The translations under genes and the position numbers were made by a program. DNA of 64,000 bases from Macrocystis pyrifera (lineage: Eukaryota > Sar > Phaeophyceae > Laminariales > Laminariaceae): contig JASSKH010000029.1 in NCBI GenBank assembly GCA_031763025.1, forward strand, positions 2,447,095-2,511,094, written 5' to 3'. The notes below the pieces were generated by a model. That model saw nothing but the letters and a program-made list of their open reading frames with translations. It searched no databases and had not been told where the DNA came from. The number at the start of each line of letters is the position of its first letter. The stretch's first letter is position 1. Shown piece after piece: positions 44,740 to 54,907 of the stretch.

Positions 44740-45290
44740 CAGTCGTTAGCGGCCTCTCATCGGACATTTGTTTTTGGGTTGCGGACCTCTCTCGCCGCTG
44801 AATTCCTTCTTGCGCGGTTTAGATTCGCCGGGGCTGCTCAAACACGCCTGGATCACAGCGCACTGCGCCGTCGGACTCGCTCGCGCGCGGTACCGCTCGC
44901 GCTTCCACGAAGCCTGGACGTCGGAAATCTAGGAATTGTACCTCCGCAATCTATGTGAACCGGCCTTTTCTGCCCTCTCCGCGTTTCGATACATGCAGCG
45001 ATTCGCCACAGGATAAAATTTAATTTATTATCATTATTATCAACATTGTTATGATTTTGCCATCCGACACAGCAGTGCATGTATGTATATGTGGTGTTTT
45101 TCCAAAAAAGACTGAGGAACAGAAAGTGAAGAACTCTCCAGAACAAAAATTCAGCAGTTTCATACGACAAATCAACACCGATGTGACGCACACATGAAAG
45201 ACTACCACCACAACCAACAACCGTCCATCTCATCCACCAAAAACGACCACTCCTCCTCTACTTGATTGAGCGCTCCTATTTATACAACAA
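44740..45290. other. Non-coding stretch, GC-rich start
   Basis: 44760-44930 is GC-rich and open in two + strand frames at once, which argues against reading either as a gene. Confidence 0.4.
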
Positions 45291-45329
45291 GCATCTATCT
45301 ACAAAAAACCCGCCGTCCATCGAGCGAAA

Positions 45330-45885
45330 TAGTTGGGTTATCACTGCTGCTGTGCGCATGATTCGACGCGCAGAAGGTCATGCGGTGTTGCTGGTCTACA
45401 CTGCTATCGGTTCTACCTATAGGAGAGAGTCCCTGCCGTCTTTCTCCCTCTGTAGCTCTTCTATATCTCCTCCAACACCTCCCCCCCACATGCAACTACT
45501 TGTCGTTCTTTTGGGTACGCCTGACCCTCCTACCTCCGACCGCAAGGGCCCAGTCTCCCCCTCCCCAAATACTCCTGAGGAAGCAGCACTCCCGAGCAAG
45601 CATCAGATGCCTAAAGCCGGCTGTTCATCACAACGGCTGGTTTATAACTGCTGCGCGCATGTTCCAACGCGCGGAAGGCCGTGCGGTGTTGCTGGTCTAC
45701 ACCGAACTGCTATCGGTAGTACCTATTAATATTGCAGGGGAGAGTCCCTCTTTCTTGCTCTCTCTGTAGCTCTTTTGCCCTCTCCAACCCCTCCCCACAC
45801 ACACTACGACTACCTCTCTCGACTAATACTGCTACTTCCCGTACCCCTGATCGTGCCACCTCGAACCGCAAGGGCCCAGTCCTCC
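45330..45885 (+). repeat. Tandem duplication, unit about 300 bp
   Basis: 'cgcgcagaaggtcatgcggt' / 'cgcgcggaaggccgtgcggt' followed by 'gttgctggtctacac', 'ggagagtccct', 'ctctgtagctctt' and 'cgcaagggcccagtc' in both units (about 45335-45560 and 45635-45880). Confidence 0.85.
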
Positions 45886-45984
45886 TTTCATTTTTTATCG
45901 CGGGGTGATTTTGTCGGGTGCGTGCTCTCCGACCTCTACATTATTATTAATAGCTCCCTGCGAGGGTCGAACTCATGACGCTGC

Positions 45985-46110
45985 CGGTGCGGCCATCGAG
46001 GGGACCATGTATTTTGTGCGGGCGACCGTGAGGTCGAGATGCACTATATACTCCTTCATAGTATACACATACACGTTTCACCTGCCGGGCAGGCACATAC
46101 ATGCCTCCCA
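45985..46110 (+). repeat. Direct repeat left of the (TATG)n array
   Basis: 'gacgctgccggtgcggccat' and 'gtgcgggcgaccgtgaggtcgag', then 'gtttcacctgccgggcaggc', match 47455-47560 in the same orientation, so the array sits between two copies of one sequence. Confidence 0.7.
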
Positions 46111-46142
46111 GGGTTCTCCGCGAATAACTTTACAATTATTAT

Positions 46143-47132
46143 GGCATGTATGTATGTATGTATGTATGTATGTATGTATGTATGTATGTATGTATGTATG
46201 TATGTATGTATGTATGTATGTATGTATGTATGTATGTATGTATGTATGTATGTATGTATGTATGTATGTATGTATGTATGTATGTATGTATGTATGTATG
46301 TATGTATGTATGTATGTATGTATGTATGTATGTATGTATGTATGTATGTATGTATGTATGTATGTATGTATGTATGTATGTATGTATGTATGTATGTATG
46401 TATGTATGTATGTATGTATGTATGTATGTATGTATGTATGTATGTATGTATGTATGTATGTATGTATGTATGTATGTATGTATGTATGTATGTATGTATG
46501 TATGTATGTATGTATGTATGTATGTATGTATGTATGTATGTATGTATGTATGTATGTATGTATGTATGTATGTATGTATGTATGTATGTATGTATGTATG
46601 TATGTATGTATGTATGTATGTATGTATGTATGTATGTATGTATGTATGTATGTATGTATGTATGTATGAATGTGTATGTATGTATGTATGTATGTATGTA
46701 TGTATGTATGTATGTATGTATGTATGTATGTATGTATGTATGTATGTATGTATGTATGTATGTATGTATGTATGTATGTATGTATGTATGTATGTATGTA
46801 TGTATGTATGTATGTATGTGTATGTATGTATGTATGTATGTATGTATGTATGTATGTATGTATGTATGTATGTATGTATGTATGTATGTATGTATGTATG
46901 TATGTATGTATGTATGTATGTATGTATGTATGTATGTATGTATGTATGTATGTATGTATGTATGTATGTATGTATGTATGTATGTATGTATGTATGTATG
47001 TATGTATGTATGTATGTATGTATGTATGTATGTATGTATGTATGTATGTATGTATGTATGTATGTATGTATGTATGTATGTATGTATGTATGTATGTATG
47101 TATGTATGTATGTATGTATGTATGTATGTATG

Positions 47133-47161
<29 letters not shown>
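46143..47161 (+). repeat. (TATG)n array, about 1,020 bp
   Basis: About 250 tetranucleotide units, almost pure, with one disturbance near 46668-46675 (GAATGTGTATG) and another near 46817-46821. Every frame is open on both strands (Met-Tyr-Val-Cys or Ile-His-Thr-Tyr repeats), a consequence of the repeat and not a gene. Confidence 0.98.
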
Positions 47162-47164
<3 letters not shown>

Positions 47165-47454
47165 CCCTTTTGGGGGGCCGAGAGAGCCCCCAGACGAATT
47201 AATTATATATCCTTGGTGGTATTTCAGCCGCTTACGAGAAGCGTGAGCGCTGAACTGTAGAGGTATATCATCATGTCGCGCCCGTGCAGTACGACTCCTC
47301 TGGCATTGTAGCTCGAAAATCAATCCTATACGTATTACCTTCTTATCACTCAGTGGCCTGTGCTGTAACCGCCATTTTTTATCTCGGCAATTTTCCCTTT
47401 TAAAGGAGTCCCGAGAGGGTTAACGTGTGGTCTTCCCGAGAGATCGGTCGGCTT

Positions 47455-47560
47455 GCGGCGCTGCCGTCGGATATGTATGTGCGGGCGACCGTAAAGTCGA
47501 GGTCTATACGACATGTTTCACCTGCCCGGTGCATTGCTACACAATACCTTCCAGGTTTGG
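47455..47560 (+). repeat. Direct repeat right of the (TATG)n array
   Basis: 'cggcgctgccgtcgga' and 'gtgcgggcgaccgtaaagtcgag', then 'gtttcacctgcccggtgca'. Partner of 45985-46110. Confidence 0.7.
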
Positions 47561-48471
47561 TCGTGACGTCCAATATATAATGTCAGGTGAAAAGTCCGGG
47601 CATTAAGTCTGACCTCCATCCTTCGCCACAACGGACGCTGCTGGTTCACAGCAAAGTAGTTTGGACATCACGCGAGCCGGCGTAGCGCCCTTGCATAATG
47701 CGTGTTCCCGTACCATGTCGCCGAACCCCCCTCCCCCCCGCCCCGCACTGCGTTGTGTCCACACGTTTACTGGGTACCAATATGTCCAACCTCGCTTGTT
47801 TGCCGTTCTATCGCGTCGATCATGTACGAGTATGTATTGTAGGTAATCGCTTGAAGCCAGGAACAGGAATAATAACGGTATGCATACAAGTGACAACGAA
47901 CAGAGAAACAGGCACACAGCCTAGAGCAAATCACAACAAGCAGCGACGGACAAACGCAGAGGTTTATCCAAACGTGCGACTTCGGCACTACAGCGGACCA
48001 TCGATTGCGTTCTCGTCGACCCGCCGGCAACAACGCACTGAATTTTACCGGTTTACACGGTGTGGTGTGTGCAAGTGTGTATATATATATATACTTCAAT
48101 TCAGTAGATATACATACGTATACCTGGCCTAATAGTAATATATGTGCTACTGTACGATCGGAATGGCAGTCGATAGTCGGGGGTCGGGGTCGTCGGCCTG
48201 CTTCTGTATTCATAGATTAGCGTAGGTTAGCAATTATCAATAGTTGCACATATCATATGCATGAAGGGTTCGGCCGGGGAGAGTAACAGTGCGCCGATCG
48301 GAGGCCGTATACTATTTTGAATCCAAACGCGACAACCAACTAATTAACCAGCCCACCGACGAACCGTTTTTGTTGTCCGGCAATAACTAAAAAACAAGCG
48401 ACGTAAAGAGCCTCCGCGTGTTTTCGTCTCGATGCGTATGAGGAGAGAGTGGAATTCAATTTTATGTAGTA
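47561..48471. other. Non-coding stretch
   Basis: No supported gene. Short (TA)n near 48081-48092. Confidence 0.5.
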
Positions 48472-48576
48472 TTACGGGGGTCCATAGTTAACAGGACCTA
48501 TGGTGTACATAAAAACCTATATATTTTCCTATTTCTACTAACAAAATTTGGTCCCGTTAACTATGGACCCCCGTAA
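48472..48576 (-). mobile_element. M1 element (copy 12)
   Basis: Ends TTACGGGGGTCCATAGTTAA and TTAACTATGGACCCCCGTAA, near-perfect, TA on the left and TA on the right. A young-looking copy. Confidence 0.92.
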
Positions 48577-48731
48577 TAGTAGTAGTCGTTTTCCTGCTCA
48601 CTCGCTTTTTCTATCATCATGTAATATATGATTCTCGTAGGCAGTACCATACCGTGCTGCTGTGCCTAAATCGGCATAGTACTGTATAGTATTATGCTTA
48701 AATATTGCTGAAACGAACCGGTATTATATTG

Positions 48732-48870
48732 TTATCACTAGGCTTGCCATCCGACAAAATGTGCAGCGTGAGCTTCACCGTTGATCAATCAAAACATTCC
48801 TGAAAGAAGAAATGCCCGGACACGAAGGAAACCTATGCACAAGGTCCATCTATCTTAGGTTTATTATACC
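48732..48870 (+). repeat. Family G repeat, copy 1
   Basis: 'aggcttgccatccgacaa', 'caaaacattcctgaaagaag' and 'cacgaaggaaacctatgcac' match 50811-50950. The frame RLAIRQNVQ...KTFLKEEMPG is interrupted by TGA here. Confidence 0.75.
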
Positions 48871-48879
48871 GGTACGAAG

Positions 48880-50110
48880 CACACTGCCACCTCGTATATA
48901 TTTGTATGGTAATATTCATGTACAACAACCAACCGCAGTATAATATCAACTACGAGTGAGTAAGCACAGCAGAGTGCATGCGTCTCTTTGCATACTAACG
49001 AGAGATACCGGGTACCAGGTACCTGGTAAATGTACGGTTATATACACACCACTCACCCTACCCTACCTGGAACACACAGTAAACACGGTTTCTCCTGTCG
49101 TCACCAAACGTGCATCATATTCCCGGCGAGAGTTTTACTGTTACAGTAGAAGTATATCAATATATTATTACTATTACTGACACACACTCAAGGTTAGGGC
49201 AGGGTTGCTATGACATCCACCTGTCGTCCATGACGTGCATACCACCTTCATTCATTATCCGTCTATTATATCTACGATTGTTGTTACAACACAACTGAAA
49301 ACATCACAGCAGCAGTAATAGTAGCATATCTGCTGGTCTAGGTATATGTATGTGTAGTATGTGTGTATGTATGTATACCATTGTTCTGGATCGCTTCGCT
49401 TTTCTCTCTTTTTGTAAGTATGATCAGGTGATGACACATTTTTCTTCTTTTTACTGCTGTGGACCTAAAAAAAAAACCCTGTGCAACCTTCCCGCTCTTC
49501 CGAACCCTTCCGTACCACCTCAAGGCGGCGGCAGCAGCGCCTTTGAGCCCTTCTTCTGTCTGCTTCTGCTGCTGCTGCTACTTTTTGTGCATGACACGCA
49601 CTATCATACTAATTAATGTCGATGCTTATGATCGTGTTTGTCGCGCCTCCCCACGTACAGCGTATAGTATTTCTCTGGGTACGATTTGTATACAGGCCAG
49701 CGGGCGCCCTGCCTAGGATTAATGCTGCGTGGCTTCTGATTGGGTGAAAGCAGACAATAGCACGGTACACGTATATACGGATAGACACGTTCAGAGGTAA
49801 CCGCAGGGGGGTTGTCGGACAGAGACAGGGTACTCGTATAGACGATAGACCAGGTAGTGATAAGTTATGTCCAGAAACAGGTGTCGTATCATACGTGCGA
49901 TGTGGTTTTGGGTCACTTGGAGTGCTCGCATGCACGCATGGATATTTATACGTAGGGTGCGATGATTGATACCTGGTACCAGATACTCGTACAATAGGTA
50001 GATGTTGTTTATCGTGTGCGTGTCACTTGTCATGTTGCACAAGAAGAGCGTGTCGTGTACTCCTCCGCGTTTTTGAACTCCGAACAACCACTATTATATT
50101 ATACGTAATA
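48880..50110. other. Non-coding stretch
   Basis: No supported gene. Contains ACCAGGTACCTGGTA near 49014 and a similar site near 49970. Confidence 0.5.
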
Positions 50111-50117
50111 ATAAATA

Positions 50118-50241
50118 TTACGGGGGACCATAGTAAATAGGGCCAATCAAGTATTATTATCGTGATCATTAGTAAAAAGAGGGAAAAGTATAAGTTTTAC
50201 TGTGTACCGATTGATGTCCTTTGTTTTATGGCCCCCTGTAA
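50118..50241 (+). mobile_element. M1 element (copy 13), with interior insertion
   Basis: Ends TTACGGGGGACCATAGTAAA and TTTATGGCCCCCTGTAA. About 20 extra bases near 50150-50168 make it 124 bp. Confidence 0.85.
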
Positions 50242-50810
50242 TATTTATAATAATAGCTGGCTGCAGTGTGTACCCGACTGGCCTGTGTTGCACTAAATAT
50301 TATTGTACTGCTGCTGTTGTTGTACAGGACCTGCTATTATTATCGAAGACTGCCTGCCAAGATATTTATGGTACGCGCATAGCGCACACGACGGGACTCA
50401 TTACTCTGGACCGAAATGAAGGCACCGCTAATGTCCTTATATGACCTACCAAAAGGTGCTTAGATTTCCGTCCGGTAAACAAACAAAATAAGTACCGTAT
50501 ACATACAAGGATACTTGGTACTGGCTTTTTTCGCGCTAACAAAAGAAAAGAACACAATTTGTTTTGTACTGAAATTTTGCTTACACTTAATTTGTGTGTA
50601 GGAGTGTATGGTTCTTACATTGTGACGACGACCTGGCCGACGTGATTTAAAAAAAATGGTACTAATAATATAGTACACATGTAACACACGTGTCTTTGGT
50701 GTAGTAGCACACGTGTATACCTCCCGTACTACGTACTGTCCGCGCTGCCGTTGTTCTTGTGCTTAACAGAAGAAGGCTGCCCGTGTCTACACGCAAGAAC
50801 CTATCTTTTA

Positions 50811-50950
50811 TTATCATTAGGCTTGCCATCCGACAACACAACGTGCAGCACGAATTTTTCCGTCGAGCATTCAAAACATTCCTGAAAGAAGAAATACCCG
50901 GATACGAAAGAAACTTATGCGCAAGGTCTATCTGCCTTCTAACAATATCT
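50811..50950 (+). repeat. Family G repeat, copy 2
   Basis: Same block as 48732-48870. Here the frame is open: RLAIRQHNVQHEFFRRAF and KTFLKEEIPGYERNLCARS. The two copies differ at many codons, so it may be a fossil coding segment. Confidence 0.75.
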
Positions 50951-51082
50951 ATTTCCCCTACCTACCTATTATACATAAACAAAGTACCACGAACTCCTTC
51001 CTTCTCAGTATAGCAAGCAGTAGCACCTATTAATAGAACACTAAAAAGAACGACAACGACGAAAAAAAAAAAACGGAGGCGG

Positions 51083-51087
51083 CGGCG

Positions 51088-51118
<31 letters not shown>

Positions 51119-51131
51119 AGGGGGGGGGGGT
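51083..51131 (+). repeat. Poly-G tract
   Basis: About 40 G with one A. Confidence 0.95.
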
Positions 51132-51290
51132 ACTCATTTGTTGCTTGCCTTGGTAATTTGGTCGTTGATCACGCATCCCTCTTCGGAGACGGGGGGCGGT
51201 GTTGCTTCATTTTCGGGGCGAGGGATCCGGTGGTGTACAAGGGATTAATAATTTGTTTGTTTGTAGCGTGAATCACACCTACCTGCTATA

Positions 51291-51396
51291 CTACGGGGGG
51301 TCCATAGTTAACGGGACCAAATTTTGTGAGTAAAAATAGGTGAATGAATAGGTTTTTATGTGTACCATAGGTCCTATTAACTATGGACCCCCGTAA
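51291..51396 (+). mobile_element. M1 element (copy 14)
   Basis: Ends CTACGGGGGGTCCATAGTTAA-type and TTAACTATGGACCCCCGTAA, TA on both sides. Confidence 0.9.
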
Positions 51397-51399
51397 TAT

Positions 51400-51890
51400 A
51401 TGTACCAGGTACCAGGTATATATGATGTGAACGGGTTGTAGGCAAGTACTGGTACAGTATCAGAAACCGTCAGGTTAGGTGCAGGGAGCCCGAAGACGTA
51501 CATAGAAGGCATCAACAAGGAAAACGGCACAAACAGGGCTAATGGCGAGAAGGAAGCTTTAATACATTAGCCAAGGGCGGTGTACGAGTTGCCGGCAAAT
51601 GGGGGAGGGGGAAACACAACAAAGGCTACAGTCAGCTGTTCTGTGGGAGGAAGCGGGAAGAAGAGAGGCAGCCATATGACAATACTAGGGGAGAGGGGTG
51701 GGGTAGGGGGAAGGGGGAGGAGGAGGGCAGGAGGGCAGGAGGGGAAACGGCGAAGGGGTGCAGCTGGTGGTGATGATGAAAAATGAGCACGGGCGATAGA
51801 GCAGGGAAAGAGGAGGGGTTCGATGGAGTACGAGTATGCGAGAGAGGGCGGAGAGGAGTTGCTGAGCGAGCAGTTCTACATGTTCAAGGG
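51400..51890. other. Purine-rich non-coding stretch
   Basis: GA/GGA-rich from 51600 to 51900. Frames across it are low-complexity. Confidence 0.5.
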
Positions 51891-51895
51891 AGGGC

Positions 51896-52233
51896 GGGGG
51901 GGTGTACTCGATATCATACATGGCCATAGTGATATGACTTTATACCTTCGCATCCCCGCAATGCAGGGACGGAGCACGTCTGGTTTCCCCGACCCAGCAG
52001 ACATTGCTTGCTTGCACCAAGCGCGAAGCGCCGTGAGGGATTCGGCGAGTCGCGTGAATGGTGAGTTGCATTCTACCAAGAATAGCTTGTGAGGCGGACT
52101 TGCATATACAATCATAGATGACAGCTTCAATGAGTAAATTTATCTTCCGGTGTAGCCACTTCTAGAGACAGGGTCGAGGCACCATGTACTTGCTTCGTGG
52201 GTGCCTTACCAAAAGCACTAGGTGACGCGATCA
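51896..52233 (+). mobile_element. Family B repeat, 3'-truncated copy
   Basis: Poly-G, 'gtactcgatatcatacatgg', 'catagtgatatgact', 'gcgccgtgaggga' and 'gtgaggcggacttgcatat'. It matches to 'gtgccttacc' and then diverges. Confidence 0.75.
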
Positions 52234-52723
52234 TGGGGGGCAGGTGGTGGGGGCAGTCAGAAGGAACGGCGTCTTCGACGACCTTGCTGGGGAGCAACGG
52301 AACATCTGCATGGAATCATAATGTACATATCTGGATGGTGTATGCATGCGTGCGAACGGGGGGAGGCAAGCAGCAACTGACCATGCACGAAGGGAGTGGT
52401 TTACTGTTGCAGTGCAGTAGCAGCAGGCAGTCGCTGAGAAAAGCGGAGCGATGGGAAAAGGGACGTGTGGTGGAGCTTGGGGGGGCAGGGCGAGAAGCTA
52501 CAATGCCTATTTGCCGGTCCCACAGAAGAAGGAGTCTGTGCTGGTAGTGCACGAAGTATGTAAAAAATATTATTCTATTTGCCATTTGACAATGTGCAGC
52601 GCTTCTTCCGATAATACCATCGACAGAGTAGGGGAACTACTACTACTGTATTGTAGAAGCCCACGACCTAAAACACGTAAGGTGCTATCAACCAGACCTG
52701 CATACTTGGCACCATTCTAATAT

Positions 52724-52813
52724 ATACGGGGGTCTATAACTAACAGGACCTATGGTATAGATAAAAACCTATACATTTACCCATTTTTACTAACAATATT
52801 TGGTCCTATTTAC
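52724..52813 (-). mobile_element. M1 element (copy 15), right end lost
   Basis: Left end ATACGGGGGTCTATAACTAA, interior CCCATTTTTACTAACAATAT. It stops at GGTCCTATTTAC, next to copy 16. Confidence 0.85.
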
Positions 52814-52815
52814 CA

Positions 52816-52920
52816 TTACGGGGGTCCGTAGTTAACGGGACCAAATTTTGTTAGTAAAAATAGGCAAATATATAGGTTTTTATGAACACCATAGGTCCTG
52901 TTAACTGTGGACCCCCGTAA
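52816..52920 (+). mobile_element. M1 element (copy 16), adjacent to copy 15
   Basis: Ends TTACGGGGGTCCGTAGTTAA and TTAACTGTGGACCCCCGTAA, complete. It lies against the truncated copy 15, so M1 has inserted beside or into M1. Confidence 0.9.
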
Positions 52921-52924
52921 TACC

Positions 52925-54540
52925 AGGTATGATGGTCCCCCGTCATACCAAGAATACAATCAATCCCGCTCACGAATAATAACTCTATCTACTGATGGAC
53001 TCCCAACCGACCTTTCGCAAATTAAATCTGAAAGAGCAGCGACATTCCGGGAGGAAGTATGTAGTGGGGGGTTGTGCCCACTATGTCGGGGTAGGAGCGG
53101 CGGGGGCGCGATGACGCATCAAACAACCCTCAGCGACTGCGAACACAGGCTGCAGGCTTCGTCGCCAAACTTCTAAGAGTATTTCTAACTGTTCGAAAAA
53201 AACATACACATACCAAATACAAACAGCAGTATATTATACATACAACAGTACACAGAAGTATGTTATACTGATGTATGTATGTTCCCTGATATGTAGCAAG
53301 GACGTCCTGTTTTTCCAGCAGCAGCAGCAGCAGCGAAAAAAAAAGGCACGTGGTATACCTGTTTGGCACAGAAAAGTCCAACTTAGAAAAGGGGGCTAAA
53401 AAAAGGGATGTTATCATATGTGCGTATATCGTATAATAACATGTGTTACTAAATGCACTTGGTTAAAGACGAGCTGGTAACAGGTAGGTGTAAAACTGAC
53501 AACACGTAACTGGTACAAGTCCATCACGATTGACGCGACAGGGCGAGAATGGTGAGAGCGCACGTATTATACTTACTTCTCCTGCTGTGCGGCTGCTGCT
53601 TGCTGCAGGCTGCTGCTGCGCACATTGGCTGGCTGCTGTTAGTTGTGCCTGGTGTGTATCATGTATACGCAGAAAACGGGCGAATGTTAAATGAAATCCT
53701 TGACTGCTTCCGCTCGTGTTGTTGTCTCCGGCCCATGTACCGTATCGTACAGTACCGTATCATGCCGTACCGTATCATACGGCACCACCAGGTACATCTC
53801 GTATACCGAGATACCAGGGACCGGGCAAAAACAAGCAAACAGATTTGATCATCCGCGATAAACAAAAACGTCAAGAGCAAAAAAAAAGATGTCAACAAGT
53901 CAACAACAAAGTCCGCCTCCCTCCCGCAAAAGTTAGGACGGGGAACAAATTTGAAGAAACAAAACATGAGAAGAAATATCTCACACACTTCAATAGTTCT
54001 TGTTCTCACCTATCTATCTGTTCAGATCATGGAAAACGACAAAAAAAAAAAGAATCCATCCATTCTGCATGCAACGCACCGATTCTCTTTTGGCAACTTT
54101 TTCAGCGTTTACGGCGGAAAACGGAAAACAAAGAGGGGACGCAGAAAAAAAAAAAAGCCGTCTTCTGCCGTTTTTTTTTTTACTGGAATTTTATCGTGAA
54201 AGACAATTGTTGCGCAAAAAGTTTAGAACGAATGAACTTTTCGTCCAACCCCGTTTTCAGAATAAAATGAGGTATTTTGTTTTTTTTGGAGCGTTTTCGA
54301 CTGTGAAATTCGTTCGAAAAGTGGAGAAATGGTTCCTTTTTCATCCAAACAACAACTTTGACGTATCGGACGTATATTCCTAGAGAATTTTATACTGATA
54401 TATTATTCCAGGGCAACCAACCATGAATATTGTTGCCACAGTATTGATAGTTGTGCCCTGTGCTGAAGTTTTGATTATTTATTGATATTTATTTTTCCGT
54501 TTTTAATTTATATCTATATTTATTTCGTCCATTTTGTCAC
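52925..54540. other. Non-coding stretch
   Basis: Contains 'accgtatcatacggcacc'-type palindromic clusters near 53735-53785. A frame beginning MVRAHVLYLLLLLCGCCLLQ at 53549 looks like a signal peptide but is largely CTG-rich sequence. No gene supported. Confidence 0.4.
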
Positions 54541-54907
54541 TCCGGAGCAGTCCCGAGGTCACAAGAAGTTACAGTCCGTAGTCAACACAAAAAAAAATCC
54601 CATCAAAAGTAGTATCTCCCGTATGTATACCAAGCCGTCCAGCAACAACACCAACACCTAGCACAAGCAAGAAAAACACAACGCACACAGCGATCACACC
54701 ACAACTGTTCACTAGCTGTTGCAGTACCGCACTAGCCAGAAAGTAGTCCATCAACAGCCTACCTCGGCATTCCCCAGCAGCAACCAAACAGAGGTGCAAG
54801 AAGGCAAGAACAAGGCGGCAGCTAAACCTTTTTTCCCTTAACCCAGCAGTCTGGGACCCATAAAGCTACACATATATAGCGGTCCACGGCAAGCAGGGCC
54901 ATCAGTC
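54541..54907 (+). promoter_or_regulatory. Likely 5' region of the Mpv17-like gene
   Basis: No other gene is recognised in this segment. ACATATATAGCG near 54871 could be a weak TATA-like element, 37 bp before the ATG. Promoter assignment is by position only. Confidence 0.3.

Noticed and set aside
44748..44960. GC-rich segment open in two plus-strand frames
   Set aside because: Simultaneous openness in two frames reflects GC content, and neither frame shows a motif or splice pair.
46039..47323. Open frames of 366-394 residues on both strands (Met-Tyr-Val-Cys and Thr-Tyr-Ile-His repeats)
   Set aside because: Pure product of the (TATG)n array; no start context, domain or non-repeat coding sequence.
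53549..53848. Frame starting like a signal peptide (MVRAHVLYLLLLLCGCC)
   Set aside because: Leu/Cys/Ala come from CTG/TGC-rich DNA, the rest runs through a palindromic cluster, and no donor or domain is seen.
54569..54799. Minus-strand hydrophobic frame upstream of the Mpv17-like gene
   Set aside because: It opens with TTG, no ATG precedes the hydrophobic part, and it lies where the 5' region of the gene is expected.
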